Positions 49,754-62,693 of a stretch of 64,000 bases of DNA are shown here, piece after piece. The stretch's first letter is position 1; each line of letters starts with the position of its first letter. Origin of the DNA: Methylophaga sp. 42_25_T18 (GTDB lineage Bacteria > Pseudomonadota > Gammaproteobacteria > Nitrosococcales > Methylophagaceae); NCBI GenBank assembly GCA_002163085.1, contig MAAJ01000001.1:124001-188000 (forward strand). Reading direction: 5' to 3'. Made by a program: the position numbers and the translations under genes. Below the pieces are notes generated by a model. That model was not told the DNA's origin, did not search any database, and saw only the letters and a program-made list of their open reading frames with translations.

Positions 49754-49782
49754 AAAAAGGCTTCCTCATTAGAGGAAGCCTT
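49754..49782 (-). terminator. Terminator or attenuator between gap and pgk
   Basis: AAGGCTTCCTC/GAGGAAGCCTT perfect 11-bp stem with a 4-nt loop (49758-49782), followed on the minus strand by T5. It separates gap from the pgk-pyk-fba unit. Confidence 0.88.
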
Positions 49783-49810
49783 AATTGTTTTTACTATTGT
49801 GTACTAATAC

Positions 49811-50812
<1,002 letters not shown>

Positions 50813-50992
50813 TTATTCCTTTACGCCTTAACAAGGCTAAAAGTTAAAATATTTTCAAACAGAATAAATCTATCTCTCTTATTCAGAAGCAGTCCACTTG
50901 TTTAAAACGTCATTAGAAAATCATGAAATTATTGTTTATCAATAAAAACATTTAACCCAATTACTAATGCCTCTTTTTCATTCAAAGCAGTG

Positions 50993-51008
50993 TAGGTGAT
51001 TTCACCTA
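50993..51008. promoter_or_regulatory. Palindrome upstream of gap, candidate operator
   Basis: TAGGTGA-TT-TCACCTA, perfect 7-bp arms, in the 355-bp region between gap and tkt, about 185 nt upstream of the gap start. The rest of that region (50810-51090) is AT-rich, with a weak TTGATA near 50940 on the minus strand as a promoter candidate, and no gene. The binding protein is unknown. Confidence 0.45.
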
Positions 51009-51097
51009 TAAAGAGAACTCAAATATTTTGATTTCGATCATAAAAAGTACTTATAACATCTAACTAAATATTCCGAATTCTTGGGCTCTTAAACACA

Positions 51098-51128
51098 AAA
51101 ATGACGAGTGAACTTTCGTCCACTCGCC
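51098..51128 (-). terminator. Rho-independent terminator of tkt
   Basis: On the minus strand GGCGAGTG pairs with CACTCGTC (8 bp, one G-T), extended by GA/TT, loop CGAAAG, followed by ATTTTTGTGTTT. It lies 38 nt after the tkt stop. Confidence 0.8.
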
Positions 51129-51165
51129 ATCTTATGACACTACAAATTTTTGCTAAACGCTAGAT

Positions 51166-53151
51166 TTATAGTACTTCTTTTACAGTCTTAACTACGTTTT
51201 CAACTGTGAAGCCGAAGTGTTCCATCAATACGCCACCTGGTGCCGATTCACCAAAGGTATCGATACCAACAACGCCGCCTTCTAGACCAACATATTTACG
51301 CCAGAAGTCAGTGACACCAGCTTCAATTGCAACACGTTTAACACCTGGTGTTAATACGCTATCTTTGTATGCTTGGTCTTGACGATCAAACACGTTAGTA
51401 GATGGCATAGAAACAACACGTGCGTTGATTCCGTCAGCAGCTAAAGCTTCTTGTGCTTTCGCCGCTAAATCAACTTCAGAACCTGTTGCAATCAAGATTA
51501 CATCAGCAGCACCGTTTGCTTCAGATAAGACGTATGCACCTTTACGCATCGCATCAAAATCAGCAGCATCATGTTTACGACCAGGAATACCTTGACGGCT
51601 TAATACTAAGCTTGAAGGACCATCCTTACGTTCAACAGCACACGTCCACGCAACCGCAACTTCAACAGAATCAGCAGGGCGCCATACATCCATATTCGGG
51701 ATATAACGCATTGCAGATGTGTTTTCGATTGGTTGGTGAGTTGGACCATCTTCACCTTGACCGATAGAGTCATGAGTCAATACTTGAATCGTACGAATCT
51801 TCATCAATGCAGCCATACGTAACGCAGACTTAGCATAGTCAGAGAACATGTGGAATGTGCCACCGAATGGGATTAAACCACCGTGCAATGTCATACCGTT
51901 CATGATTGCGAACATACCAAACTCACGCACACCGTAAGAGATGTAGTTACCAGGCTCTTTACCACTTACGTGTTTAAAGCTAGGGCAGCTAGTTAAGTTT
52001 GAACCAGTTAAGTCAGCAGAACCACCTAAGAACTCAGGCAATAATGGTGCTAATGCAGTAATTGCATTTTGTGACGCTTTACGAGATGCAACGCTTGCAG
52101 CAGCTTCGTTTGTTTCAGCGATGAACGCATCCGTAGCTTCTTTCCAGTTAGCTGGTAAATCACCCGCCATACGACGTGTAAATTCAGCCGCTAATTCTGG
52201 GTATTCAGTAGCATAAGCGTCGAATTTAACATTCCAAGCCGCTTCTTTATCTGCGCCTGAAGCTTTAGCATCCCAACCTTCGTAAACATCAGCAGGAATT
52301 TCGAATGGCGCTGAATCCCAACCTAATTCTTTACGTGTTAATGCAACTTCTTCTTCACCCAAAGCAGCTCCATGACAGTCATGGCTAGCAGATTTGTTTG
52401 GTGAACCGAAACCGATGATTGTTTTACAGCAAATCATTGAAGGCTTGTCTTTAACAGACTTAGCTTCTTCGATTGCTTTGTTGATTGCATCAGCATCGTG
52501 ACCATCAACAGATACAACATGCCATCCGTAAGCTTCAAAACGCTTAACAGTGTCATCTGTGTACCAGCCATCGATGTGACCATCGATAGAGATATTGTTG
52601 TCATCCCAGAATGCGATCAAGTTACCTAGACCCCATGTGCCAGCAAGTGCACATGCTTCATGAGAAACACCTTCCATCAAACAACCGTCACCTAAAAACA
52701 CATATGTGTTGTGGTTAACGATGTCATGGCCAGGCTTGTTAAATTGGTCAGCCATTAATTTTTCAGCCATCGCAAAACCAACACCGTTGGTAATACCTTG
52801 GCCTAAAGGACCGGTTGTTGTTTCAATGCCTGGTGCATAACCGTATTCAGGGTGACCCGCACATTGCGAATGAAGCTGACGGAATGATGACAATGAAGAC
52901 ATTGGCAAGTCATAACCTGACAAATGCAACAATGAATAAATAAGCATTGAACCATGGCCGTTAGACAAGATAAAACGATCGCGATCTGCCCATTCTGGAT
53001 TGGTCGGGTTGTGATCCATGTGGTCATTCCACAATACTTCGGCGATGTCTGCCATACCCATAGGTGCACCAGGGTGACCAGAGCTTGCCTTTTGTACTGC
53101 ATCCATACTTAAAGCACGGATTGCGTTTGCTAAATGTCTACGTGTAGCCAT
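51166..53151 (-). CDS. tkt: Transketolase
   Basis: 661 residues; thiamine-diphosphate enzyme that moves two-carbon units among sugar phosphates, needed to regenerate pentose acceptor in formaldehyde assimilation. [19 protein letters not shown] at the start, the ThDP motif GDGCLMEGV...[10 protein letters not shown] (about 155-190), and TVETVLTHDS-like [21 protein letters not shown] (about 460). A complete E. coli-like TktA length. It follows the thioredoxin-like gene by 23 nt. Confidence 0.96.
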   Translation of the reverse strand: MATRRHLANAIRALSMDAVQKASSGHPGAPMGMADIAEVLWNDHMDHNPTNPEWADRDRFILSNGHGSMLIYSLLHLSGYDLPMSSLSSFRQLHSQCAGHPEYGYAPGIETTTGPLGQGITNGVGFAMAEKLMADQFNKPGHDIVNHNTYVFLGDGCLMEGVSHEACALAGTWGLGNLIAFWDDNNISIDGHIDGWYTDDTVKRFEAYGWHVVSVDGHDADAINKAIEEAKSVKDKPSMICCKTIIGFGSPNKSASHDCHGAALGEEEVALTRKELGWDSAPFEIPADVYEGWDAKASGADKEAAWNVKFDAYATEYPELAAEFTRRMAGDLPANWKEATDAFIAETNEAAASVASRKASQNAITALAPLLPEFLGGSADLTGSNLTSCPSFKHVSGKEPGNYISYGVREFGMFAIMNGMTLHGGLIPFGGTFHMFSDYAKSALRMAALMKIRTIQVLTHDSIGQGEDGPTHQPIENTSAMRYIPNMDVWRPADSVEVAVAWTCAVERKDGPSSLVLSRQGIPGRKHDAADFDAMRKGAYVLSEANGAADVILIATGSEVDLAAKAQEALAADGINARVVSMPSTNVFDRQDQAYKDSVLTPGVKRVAIEAGVTDFWRKYVGLEGGVVGIDTFGESAPGGVLMEHFGFTVENVVKTVKEVL

Positions 53152-53174
53152 CTACATTCTCCTATTTAAAAAAA

Positions 53175-53732
53175 TTAAGTTGTTCGCCATTTGATCGAAC
53201 AACCCATACTAGGTATTTGCTGTTCTGGACCACGACCTGACTCAGCAACCTGTTTCATTGCTTCGAATAAATCTCGTCGTGCATCCACTGCTGCCGCTTC
53301 TTTTCTACTTGCATCTAAGCGACCGCGATACTGCAATTGAAGATCTTTGTTATAACCAAAGAAATCTGGGGTACACACTGCGCCATACTTCTGGGCAGCT
53401 TGTTGTGTTTCATCATATAAATATGGGAAGGAAAAACCTTGCTCTTTAGCAACATCTTGCATGTTGTCAAAAGAGTCTTCCTCATAGTCAGCCACATCAT
53501 TAGACATGATAGCGACGGTATTCACACCCAATTGTTTTAATTCGTTAGTATCTCGCACCAATCGGTCTAAGATCGCTTTAACATAAGGGCAATGGTTACA
53601 GATAAACATAACCAATAAACCATTTTCACCACGACAATCTTCTAAAGTCCAGATCTTACCGTCAGTACCCGGCAATGAAAAATCAATTGCGGGCAGGTCA
53701 AAATCACAAACTGGTGTTTCCAAACTAACCAT
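53175..53732 (-). CDS. Thioredoxin-fold (AhpC/TSA-like) protein
   Basis: 185 residues with a thioredoxin-like fold. The redox-type motif ICNHCPYVKAI (about residue 44) has a single cysteine in the CPYV position, so it is not a CxxC disulfide reductase; VCTPDFFGYN follows at about 115. It resembles the 'thioredoxin family protein' group with NHCPYV, whose function is poorly known. It is 23 nt upstream of tkt and may be cotranscribed. Confidence 0.82.
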   Translation of the reverse strand: MVSLETPVCDFDLPAIDFSLPGTDGKIWTLEDCRGENGLLVMFICNHCPYVKAILDRLVRDTNELKQLGVNTVAIMSNDVADYEEDSFDNMQDVAKEQGFSFPYLYDETQQAAQKYGAVCTPDFFGYNKDLQLQYRGRLDASRKEAAAVDARRDLFEAMKQVAESGRGPEQQIPSMGCSIKWRTT

Positions 53733-53858
53733 AAGCTCTCTATTTTAGATCTTATTTTTTTGCGTATTTCGCACTTAAAAATAAGTATGAATTATATTGG
53801 GATGCAAAATTTTACCAGACAACCACTAATAAAGCTAAATCAGCAGTAATTCAGGCAC

Positions 53859-55801
<1,943 letters not shown>

Positions 55802-55829
55802 TTCTTCTTTTACCTACTTTCCAATACAA

Positions 55830-55864
55830 CAAAACAGGCGCAAGGTTTCCCTGCGCCTGTTTCT
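55830..55864 (-). terminator. Hairpin between dnaK and dnaJ
   Basis: AAACAGGCGCA/TGCGCCTGTTT 11-bp perfect stem with 9-nt loop (55832-55862), then TTTTGTTG on the minus strand. It probably lowers read-through from dnaK into dnaJ. Confidence 0.8.
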
Positions 55865-55885
55865 ACACAATAATCTAATTAGAGA

Positions 55886-57799
55886 TTATTTTTTGTCGTC
55901 ATCCACTTCTTCAAACTCAGCATCAACCACATCATCTGCCGCAGCCTCTGCAGTTTCTTCTGTTGCACTGCCCGCTTCTGCATTTTCAGCATAAGCTTGT
56001 TCTGCCATTTTCGCTGACGCCTCAGTTAGTGCTGTTGTTTTAGCTTCGATATCATCTTTATCTTCACCTTTCACTGATTCACGTAAGGCTTCAAGCGCTG
56101 TTTCAATAGTAGTTTTTTCATCTGCATCCAACTTATCACCCAAGTCAGTGATTGACTTTTGTGTGGTATGAATTAATGCATCAGCCTGATTACGGGCACC
56201 AACTAATTCATGGAATTTACGATCTTCATCAGCATGTGCTTCCGCATCTTGCACCATTTGTTCAACTTCTTCGTCAGACAAACCACTTGACGCTTTAATA
56301 ACAATAGACTGCTCTTTACCAGTCACTTTATCTTTCGCCGATACGTTCAAAATACCGTTAGCATCAATATCGAATGTCACTTCAATTTGTGGTTGACCAC
56401 GAGGTGCAGGTGGGATATCAGATAAATCAAAACGACCTAAAGATTTATTGCCGGATGCCACTTCACGCTCACCTTGTAAGACATGAATAGTTACCGCAGG
56501 CTGATTATCATCTGCTGTTGAGAATGTTTGGTTTGCTTTGGTTGGAATAGTCGTATTTTTCTCAACCAACTTAGTCATCACGCCACCCATGGTTTCAATA
56601 CCTAGGCTTAATGGTGTTACATCTAATAACAAGACATCTTTAACGTCACCTGCTAAAACAGCTGCTTGAATAGATGCACCCGCTGCAACCGCTTCATCAG
56701 GATTAACATCTTTACGAGGCTCTTTGCCAAACATCTCTTTAACTGCTTCTTGTACCATCGGCATACGTGTTTGACCACCAACCAAGATAACGTCATCAAT
56801 TTCAGATAAAGATAAACCTGCATCTTTCAATGCTTTTTTACATGGTTCCATGCTGCGTTTAACTAAATCTTCTACCAATGATTCAAGTTTGGCACGTGTT
56901 AAACGTACTTCCATATGTTTAGGACCCGTTGCATCTGCAGTCACATAAGGAAGGTTGATGTCTGTTTGCGAACTTGTAGACAATTCGATTTTTGCCTTTT
57001 CAGCAGCATCTTTCAAACGTTGTAATGCAAGAGGATCCTTTGATAAATCGATACCTTGATCTTTCTTGAATTCAGCAACTAAAAACTCAATGATGCGTTG
57101 GTCGAAATCTTCACCACCAAGGAATGTATCACCATTAGTCGCTAATACTTCAAACTGGTGCTCGCCTTCAATGTCAGCAATTTCGATAACAGAGATATCA
57201 AAAGTACCACCACCAAGGTCATAAACAACGATGGTAGAGTCACCACGTTTTTTATCCATACCGTAAGCTAATGCTGCTGCAGTTGGTTCGTTGATAATAC
57301 GTTTTACATCTAGACCGGCAATTTTACCGGCGTCTTTAGTTGCTTGACGCTGTGAATCATTGAAGTAAGCAGGAACAGTAACCACTGCTTCAGTTACTTC
57401 TTCACCCAAAAAGTCTTCTGCTGTTTTTTTCATTTTCATCAAAACACGAGCAGAAACTTCTGGCGGCGCCATTTTTTTACCATTTGTATCAACCCACGCA
57501 TCACCGTTATCAGCTTCAGCAATCGTGTAAGGCACCATATCAATGTCACGTTGAACGACATCATCTTTAAACTTACGACCAATTAAACGTTTAATCGCAA
57601 ACAAAGTGTTTTTAGGGTTAGTCACCGCTTGGCGTTTTGCTGATTGGCCAACTAATACTTCGTCATCTTTTGTAAAAGCAACAATTGATGGTGTAGTACG
57701 GTCGCCTTCACTGTTTTCAATTACGCGAGGCTTGCCATCTTCTAAAACTGACACACAGGAATTAGTTGTTCCCAAGTCAATACCAATAATTTTACCCAT
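55886..57799 (-). CDS. dnaK: Chaperone DnaK (Hsp70)
   Basis: 637 residues. ATPase motifs [25 protein letters not shown] and [10 protein letters not shown], substrate domain and acidic C-terminal tail ([10 protein letters not shown]). It follows a sigma-32-type promoter and has a small GCTGGT/ACCAGC hairpin (57828-57842) in its leader. Confidence 0.98.
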   Translation of the reverse strand: MGKIIGIDLGTTNSCVSVLEDGKPRVIENSEGDRTTPSIVAFTKDDEVLVGQSAKRQAVTNPKNTLFAIKRLIGRKFKDDVVQRDIDMVPYTIAEADNGDAWVDTNGKKMAPPEVSARVLMKMKKTAEDFLGEEVTEAVVTVPAYFNDSQRQATKDAGKIAGLDVKRIINEPTAAALAYGMDKKRGDSTIVVYDLGGGTFDISVIEIADIEGEHQFEVLATNGDTFLGGEDFDQRIIEFLVAEFKKDQGIDLSKDPLALQRLKDAAEKAKIELSTSSQTDINLPYVTADATGPKHMEVRLTRAKLESLVEDLVKRSMEPCKKALKDAGLSLSEIDDVILVGGQTRMPMVQEAVKEMFGKEPRKDVNPDEAVAAGASIQAAVLAGDVKDVLLLDVTPLSLGIETMGGVMTKLVEKNTTIPTKANQTFSTADDNQPAVTIHVLQGEREVASGNKSLGRFDLSDIPPAPRGQPQIEVTFDIDANGILNVSAKDKVTGKEQSIVIKASSGLSDEEVEQMVQDAEAHADEDRKFHELVGARNQADALIHTTQKSITDLGDKLDADEKTTIETALEALRESVKGEDKDDIEAKTTALTEASAKMAEQAYAENAEAGSATEETAEAAADDVVDAEFEEVDDDKK

Positions 57800-57853
57800 G
57801 ATTTATCTCCATCATTCTTAATTTCTTGCTGGTTACACCAGCCCTTGTGAGTT

Positions 57854-57881
57854 ATGTGGGGGAGCGAAAATTAAATTCAAG
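57854..57881 (-). promoter_or_regulatory. Sigma-32 heat-shock promoter for dnaK
   Basis: Minus strand CTTGAA (57881-57876), 13-nt spacer, CCCCCACAT (57862-57854), matching the sigma-32 CTTGAA-N13-CCCCAT type. It lies 55 nt upstream of the dnaK ATG. Confidence 0.82.
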
Positions 57882-57921
57882 CCCCTAGCGCCACATTCTT
57901 GATTTATTTAGTGTTATTTTT

Positions 57922-58446
57922 CTATTGAGAAACAACTACCATCGCTGGACGTAATAAGCGGCCATTAAACTGATAGCCTTTTTGAGCGACGGTTAATACT
58001 TGGTTCGCTTCAACACCTTCTACTTCCTGCATTGCCATTGCTTGGTGCAATTCAGGGTCAAAGGTTTGGCCTTCCGGGTTGACTTGTTCTAGGCCAAATT
58101 TACCGATAGAAGACATAAACATCTTCAGGGTCATTTCTATCCCTTCTCGAACAGTATCGATGGAAGCATCATCTGCTTGCGCTGCATTTAAGCCCAGCTC
58201 CATGCTGTCACATACTGGCAGTAGCTCATTAATAAACTTATCTAATGCATGTTTATGGGCATTTTCTAAATCGCGTGATTGACGACGGCGCAGGTTTTCC
58301 ATGTCTGCTCTAGCTCGTAATAATTCATTCCAATGCTCATCTGCCTTATTACGTGCATCTTCGAGCAAAGCTGCTGGGTCTTCAGTGATTTCTACTTCTG
58401 GCTCTAGGTTTTCAGCCTCAGTGTTCTCAATTTCTTCGTTACTCAT
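57922..58446 (-). CDS. grpE: Nucleotide exchange factor GrpE
   Basis: 174 residues. Acidic disordered N-terminus, long coiled coil (about 25-100, ARADMENLRRRQSRDLENAH), and beta domain ending GYQFNGRLLRPAMVVVS. Releases ADP from DnaK. It lies 122 nt upstream of dnaK on the same strand and has its own sigma-32-type promoter. Confidence 0.96.
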   Translation of the reverse strand: MSNEEIENTEAENLEPEVEITEDPAALLEDARNKADEHWNELLRARADMENLRRRQSRDLENAHKHALDKFINELLPVCDSMELGLNAAQADDASIDTVREGIEMTLKMFMSSIGKFGLEQVNPEGQTFDPELHQAMAMQEVEGVEANQVLTVAQKGYQFNGRLLRPAMVVVSQ

Positions 58447-58483
58447 GATTTCAAGTTCCGGGTTTGCAAATAGATAATCCGTT

Positions 58484-58511
58484 ATTTGGGGATAAAAAAC
58501 ACAATTTCAAG
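58484..58511 (-). promoter_or_regulatory. Sigma-32 heat-shock promoter for grpE
   Basis: Minus strand CTTGAA (58511-58506), 14-nt spacer, CCCCAAAT (58491-58484). It lies 38 nt upstream of the grpE ATG. Confidence 0.8.
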
Positions 58512-58568
58512 CCTGAACAACAAATTTTGTTTGAACCAAAGGCGTAGAGTTAAAACACAGACTAACCC

Positions 58569-60710
58569 TTATTCATTTTTCTGTTGAGAGACTTCATGTA
58601 GGGTTGCTAATAATTCTTTGAAATCGATGGGCTTTGTCAGGTAATAATCAAAACCAGCCTCATAGCCACGCTTCACTTCTGAAACTAAGGCATTGGCGGA
58701 TAAAGCCACCACTTTTATTTTCTCGGTCAAACCTTCTTCTTTCATCACCGCCAAGGCTTCGAAGCCATTCATCTCTGGCAGGTTAATATCCAGTAATACG
58801 ATGTCCGGGCGTTGTTGTCGCACAATATCTAACCCTGCTTCAGCAGTTTCCGCTTCTAATAATTGATATAAGGGGAAACGGATAAACAGTTGACGTACCA
58901 ACATCATATTAGCGGGATTATCTTCTATATAGACGACTTTAATCGCCTCCCCATGCTCGGCAAGCAACTGTTCATGTTGTTGCAACAGATCTTCTGAATC
59001 AGTGATAGTATCGCTCTCACCCTGTTCATTTAAGGGCAGATCAATCCAAAATGTGCTGCCTACACCCGCTTCGCTGTGCACATCTAGTTCACCGTTCATC
59101 AGCCTGACCAACTCACGACTAATGACCAAACCTATGCCCGTACCTTGAATTTCTGTGTGATCTTTACCTAAACGATTAAAGGGTTCAAACAGACCTGTTT
59201 GTAGACGATCATCTATACCATAACCCGTATCTTTTACTAAAATTCTCGCCGTATTATCAGTTAGCTTGCTGACCTCAATTTCAATACTTCCTAGCATTTG
59301 GTTATATTTCACGGCATTCGATAACAAATTTAATAACACTTGTTTTAAACGTAAGTAATCTGCCGTTACCCACACTGTACTGTCAGTGAAATAGTTTGTT
59401 GCCAAGCTAAGTTCTAGATCCTCTAATTGTGTTTCAATCACTGGTGTGATCTCTGTAATCAAATCACGAATATTTACATTTTCAAGTGACACCATCATAT
59501 TGCCACTCTCAATTTGAGCAAGATCCAACACATCATTAATTAAATTTAAAAGATGTTTACCCGAAATACTAATCAAGTTGACCGAGTCAGCCTGATCTTC
59601 CGTCAAATTGTCCACGGATAATAATTGTGAAAAACCTAAAATCGCATTTAATGGTGTACGTAACTCATGGCTCATTTTAGATAAAAATTCACTTTTTGCC
59701 CGGTTGGCCCCTTCTGCAATATCCTTGGCATCTTCAGCCTCATTTTTAGCGGTGACCAAATCTTGTTGATGCTGATACCGTAGTGTCACATCACGCAATA
59801 CTCCCACATAAAACTTACCCTCTTCCAACATCATCGGTGAGACCGTTAACTCAAGTGGAAAATGATGGCCATCTTTACGAAGCCCACGCAATTCTCGCGA
59901 CTGATTCATAACCCTAGATTCATAAAGTGTCGAGCTTCGTAAATACTCATCATGTTCTGCTTGCATAGTCTCAGGCATCAACATCGACACATTTTTACCT
60001 TTCAATTCATCAATGTTATAACCAAAAATTTTGCACGCAGCAGGATTTGCTATCGTGATAATGCCTTGCGCATCAATTGTGATAATGCCGTCGGCTGTTT
60101 GTTTGAATATGGCATCACGCTGTTGCTGGATCTGCTGAGTTTTTCGAGCTGTTCGTAAATACCAAAATGCAGCCGCAAAGATAATCAATATCAGACTGAA
60201 TACACCGATCGGCATCGTTCTTAATGTTGATTTATATAAATAAAACGCCTCATCAACATCTACCTCGGTCACGATACCCATTTGCAGTTCATCATCCCAG
60301 CGCCATGCTCCTATTACCGGTACACCACGATAATCGGCATAACCTTTAACATTGCTACCATCCTGACCTTGTTGAACTGCTTGTGCCATTAGAGTAAGAG
60401 GACGATTGGCTTGAAGCTTACTAATCGCAGAAGGGTCTTCCACCAAGTTAAAACCAGGATCTGTCATCGTCAACATTAATGCAGGATGAATAGAAGCACT
60501 TTCCTCTATCAAGCCGATTTCCACCAGCTGGTCGGCATATTTATTATGTGTCAGTAAAACACCGTTACGATCTATACCATAAGTTTCACCGGTCCCCCCT
60601 ATCCACGTATGGTGAAACAAAGGGTTATAAATACCATCGGGATCAAATTCAAAAGCCAGTAACGCTATGGTATCGCCGCTATTATCAACGATAGGTGCAA
60701 ACGACATCAT
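58569..60710 (-). CDS. Hybrid histidine kinase, C-terminal portion
   Basis: 713 residues from the first in-frame ATG (60710), though the frame stays open up to the repeat at 60800. It contains the membrane-proximal part of a Cache-like sensor, one transmembrane helix (about 165-185, TMPIGVFSLILIIFAAAFWYL), PAS (about 200-315, IITIDAQGIITIANPAACKIFG), HisKA with phosphorylated His in KMSHELRTPLNAILGFS (about 350), HATPase boxes (NLLSNAVKYN, DTGYGID, GTGIGLVISRELV) and REC with Asp in VLLDINLPE. All catalytic motifs are intact. No ribosome site was seen for the 60710 ATG, so independent translation is doubtful. Confidence 0.75.
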   Translation of the reverse strand: MMSFAPIVDNSGDTIALLAFEFDPDGIYNPLFHHTWIGGTGETYGIDRNGVLLTHNKYADQLVEIGLIEESASIHPALMLTMTDPGFNLVEDPSAISKLQANRPLTLMAQAVQQGQDGSNVKGYADYRGVPVIGAWRWDDELQMGIVTEVDVDEAFYLYKSTLRTMPIGVFSLILIIFAAAFWYLRTARKTQQIQQQRDAIFKQTADGIITIDAQGIITIANPAACKIFGYNIDELKGKNVSMLMPETMQAEHDEYLRSSTLYESRVMNQSRELRGLRKDGHHFPLELTVSPMMLEEGKFYVGVLRDVTLRYQHQQDLVTAKNEAEDAKDIAEGANRAKSEFLSKMSHELRTPLNAILGFSQLLSVDNLTEDQADSVNLISISGKHLLNLINDVLDLAQIESGNMMVSLENVNIRDLITEITPVIETQLEDLELSLATNYFTDSTVWVTADYLRLKQVLLNLLSNAVKYNQMLGSIEIEVSKLTDNTARILVKDTGYGIDDRLQTGLFEPFNRLGKDHTEIQGTGIGLVISRELVRLMNGELDVHSEAGVGSTFWIDLPLNEQGESDTITDSEDLLQQHEQLLAEHGEAIKVVYIEDNPANMMLVRQLFIRFPLYQLLEAETAEAGLDIVRQQRPDIVLLDINLPEMNGFEALAVMKEEGLTEKIKVVALSANALVSEVKRGYEAGFDYYLTKPIDFKELLATLHEVSQQKNE

Positions 60711-60799
60711 GGTCGTCAGCCCATCAATGACCCAACCATCAAGATCTTGCCATGGCCGAGTAGCAGCAAAAGGACGACTGACCTGTGCAATGCCTCGCC

Positions 60800-60814
60800 A
60801 GGCTAGGCTAGGCT
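60800..60814. repeat. Three tandem AGGCT units at a kinase frameshift
   Basis: AGGCT occurs three times in a row on the plus strand (minus strand AGCCT x3). Five-base units change reading frame, and loss of one unit exactly restores the kinase frame. Confidence 0.9.
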
Positions 60815-61249
60815 GACATTATGCTCAAGTTCCAGAGGAAGTTTATCTCCCTGGTCGTGGCCAGAGCCAGAAGCCAAAATGACACCACGTTGATCGATAA
60901 TTTTATAATCACGGTAGTTGAGCTGTTCTAATGATGCGATCAACAGTTCATCTAATAAATTGATGCTGTCTGCTCGGTGGGTACGGGGCCTATCCTGCAA
61001 CTGCACTACCGTGGCAAACAGTAAATCGGCAGAATCAGCCCAATGACGTACAATTGCTTTCTGCTTATTAAGCTCTTGTTTTACTTGCGTAATAGAAGAA
61101 TCTAATGAGGCCTGAAGACGTTGTTCAAGTTCAGCTCGAGTATGTTGCAACATTTGCCAAGCCAACATACTGGTTGCAAAAACAATGAACACTGTGAGCA
61201 TCGATGCCAACATTAATGTCTTGTTTTTTACGCCTACCTTATGAAACAT
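60803..61249 (-). CDS. Hybrid histidine kinase, N-terminal portion
   Basis: 148 residues ending at a TAG within the AGGCT repeat. One transmembrane helix (about residues 13-33), an amphipathic helical segment (HTRAELEQRLQASLDSSI...QVKQELNK) and the start of a Cache/sensor fold (LLDELLIASLEQLNYRDYKIIDQRGVILASGSGH). Alone it has no signalling domain. The ATG at 61249 is followed by a basic-hydrophobic signal anchor, making this a plausible true start. Confidence 0.72.
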   Translation of the reverse strand: MFHKVGVKNKTLMLASMLTVFIVFATSMLAWQMLQHTRAELEQRLQASLDSSITQVKQELNKQKAIVRHWADSADLLFATVVQLQDRPRTHRADSINLLDELLIASLEQLNYRDYKIIDQRGVILASGSGHDQGDKLPLELEHNVSLA

Positions 61250-61427
61250 GATTTGTTAGTTTCCATTCATTATTTCTTAACCATGGTTATCTCGTGACTA
61301 CATCATAAAGCTGTAAAGTTATAGTGCACCTGAATGAACATTATGGCAAACCATACTGTGCGCGCCCCAAACACCAAAATTCACTTCGCTAAGCGCATAT
61401 AAATTCGCCTTGTTACAGTCTTTCGCC

Positions 61428-62159
61428 TTATTGTTCTGCCAACCAAATGCATTGTCCGTCACTGGCATTCTCTAAGCGCTGCAAACTTGCATCATGGGCC
61501 GATAACTCTACTTCATTTGCTTTTATTACTTTTAAGCGACCGCGTTGTTTTTGACTTGTTGGACTTAGCGTATCTGTTTGATGATTGACTGCAACAGGTT
61601 CATCTGCCGCTAAAGATAAACTAACTTGACCGCCGGTCATTGCTAGATACACATCTGCCAAAATTTCAGAATCTAACAAAGCGCCATGCAGCTCACGATT
61701 GGAGTTATCTATTTCATAACGTTTACATAAGGCATCAAGATTATTTTTTTGGCCGGGATGTTTATCGCGAGCCAATTTAAGTGTATCCAATACGGTACAC
61801 ACATCTTTAATACGTCGCGTCTCAGTTTTAATTTTCTTCAGTTCATGGTCAAGAAAACCAACATCGAATGCAGCGTTATGAATAATGAGTTCGGCACCAG
61901 CAATAAATTGCAAAAAATCGTGGGAAATTTCAGCAAATTTGGGTTTGTCCGCCAAAAACTCACTGGAAATCCCATGCACTTCCAATGCGCCGGCATCAAT
62001 TGCTCGTTCTGGGTTTATATACTGATGAAAGGTTTCACCGGTTGCGCGACGGTTAATCACCTCAACACAACCAATCTCGATAATTCGATGATCATCGGCA
62101 GTACTTAAGCCTGTCGTTTCAGTATCTAGCACTACCTGCCGTTTTTGTTGTTCAGCCAC
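61428..62159 (-). CDS. dnaQ: DNA polymerase III epsilon subunit
   Basis: 243 residues; proofreading 3'-5' exonuclease. ExoI DTETTGL near residue 12, ExoII NAAFDVGFLDHEL (about 98), ExoIII HGALLDSEILADVYL (about 160). The start is GTG at 62159, after AGAGAGAGCAG. It follows rnhA by 12 nt in the conserved rnhA-dnaQ order. Confidence 0.96.
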   Translation of the reverse strand: MAEQQKRQVVLDTETTGLSTADDHRIIEIGCVEVINRRATGETFHQYINPERAIDAGALEVHGISSEFLADKPKFAEISHDFLQFIAGAELIIHNAAFDVGFLDHELKKIKTETRRIKDVCTVLDTLKLARDKHPGQKNNLDALCKRYEIDNSNRELHGALLDSEILADVYLAMTGGQVSLSLAADEPVAVNHQTDTLSPTSQKQRGRLKVIKANEVELSAHDASLQRLENASDGQCIWLAEQ

Positions 62160-62171
62160 TACTGCTCTCTC

Positions 62172-62612
62172 TTATTTCTTTACAATCTGTTCGCGCGCCG
62201 TCACCGCTAACTGGTCAGCCCGCTCATTTTCAGGATGCCCTTGATGCCCGCGTACCCATTCCCATTCTAATGAGTGAATCTGTGCTGCCGCATCCATTCG
62301 TTGCCAAAGATCGACATTTTTAACCGGCTTCCTGCTTGCTGTTTTCCAGTTTTTCTTCTTCCAACCCGCTAACCACTCCGTCATACCTTTTAAAACATAT
62401 TGTGAATCCGTAGTAATGGTCACCTTACATGGCCGAGTTAACGCCTCTAAAGCCACAATCACCGCCATCATTTCCATCCGGTTGTTGGTGGTATCTTTTT
62501 CCCCACCGGATAATTCTTTTTCCGTTTCTTTCGCACGCAAAATAGCTCCCCAGCCACCAGGGCCAGGATTACCACTACACGCACCATCAGTATAAATCTC
62601 TACTTCTTCCAT
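62172..62612 (-). CDS. rnhA: Ribonuclease HI
   Basis: 146 residues. Catalytic Asp/Glu/Asp/Asp set: [15 protein letters not shown] (Asp8), NNRMEMMAV (Glu), TTDSQYV (Asp), and ENERADQLA (Asp). Cuts RNA in RNA:DNA hybrids. It sits between the methyltransferase and dnaQ. Confidence 0.97.
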   Translation of the reverse strand: MEEVEIYTDGACSGNPGPGGWGAILRAKETEKELSGGEKDTTNNRMEMMAVIVALEALTRPCKVTITTDSQYVLKGMTEWLAGWKKKNWKTASRKPVKNVDLWQRMDAAAQIHSLEWEWVRGHQGHPENERADQLAVTAREQIVKK

Positions 62613-62693
62613 CTATTTGTTCTCAAAAAATTTCAATTTATTATGAATGAAGTTCACCATAAGAAAAACACAAAATCTGGGCAGACTTATTTA

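Larger units (their letters stand above)
58569..61249 (-). pseudogene. Hybrid sensor histidine kinase split by a pentanucleotide-repeat frameshift
   Basis: One gene in two frames. The N-terminal part (61249 to a TAG at 60803) encodes a transmembrane segment (about residues 13-33) and the start of a periplasmic sensor domain. Without the frame change the sequence would continue WRGIAQVSRPFAATRPWQDL into the second frame, which carries the rest of the sensor, a second membrane segment, PAS, HisKA (MSHELRTPLN), HATPase and a receiver domain (LLDINLPEMNG). The junction holds three tandem AGGCT copies (60800-60814, plus strand). Two copies would restore one 891-residue frame (148+30+713). It is either phase-variable, a recent null, or an assembly error. 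Confidence 0.82.

Noticed and set aside
51453..51767. 104-codon Gln/His-rich open frame on the plus strand
   Set aside because: Opposite to tkt, which is clearly the real gene; composition reflects reversed Ala-rich codons.
61250..61427. Possible small gene between dnaQ and the kinase
   Set aside because: No open frame with a ribosome site; it reads as an untranslated promoter region of the kinase gene.
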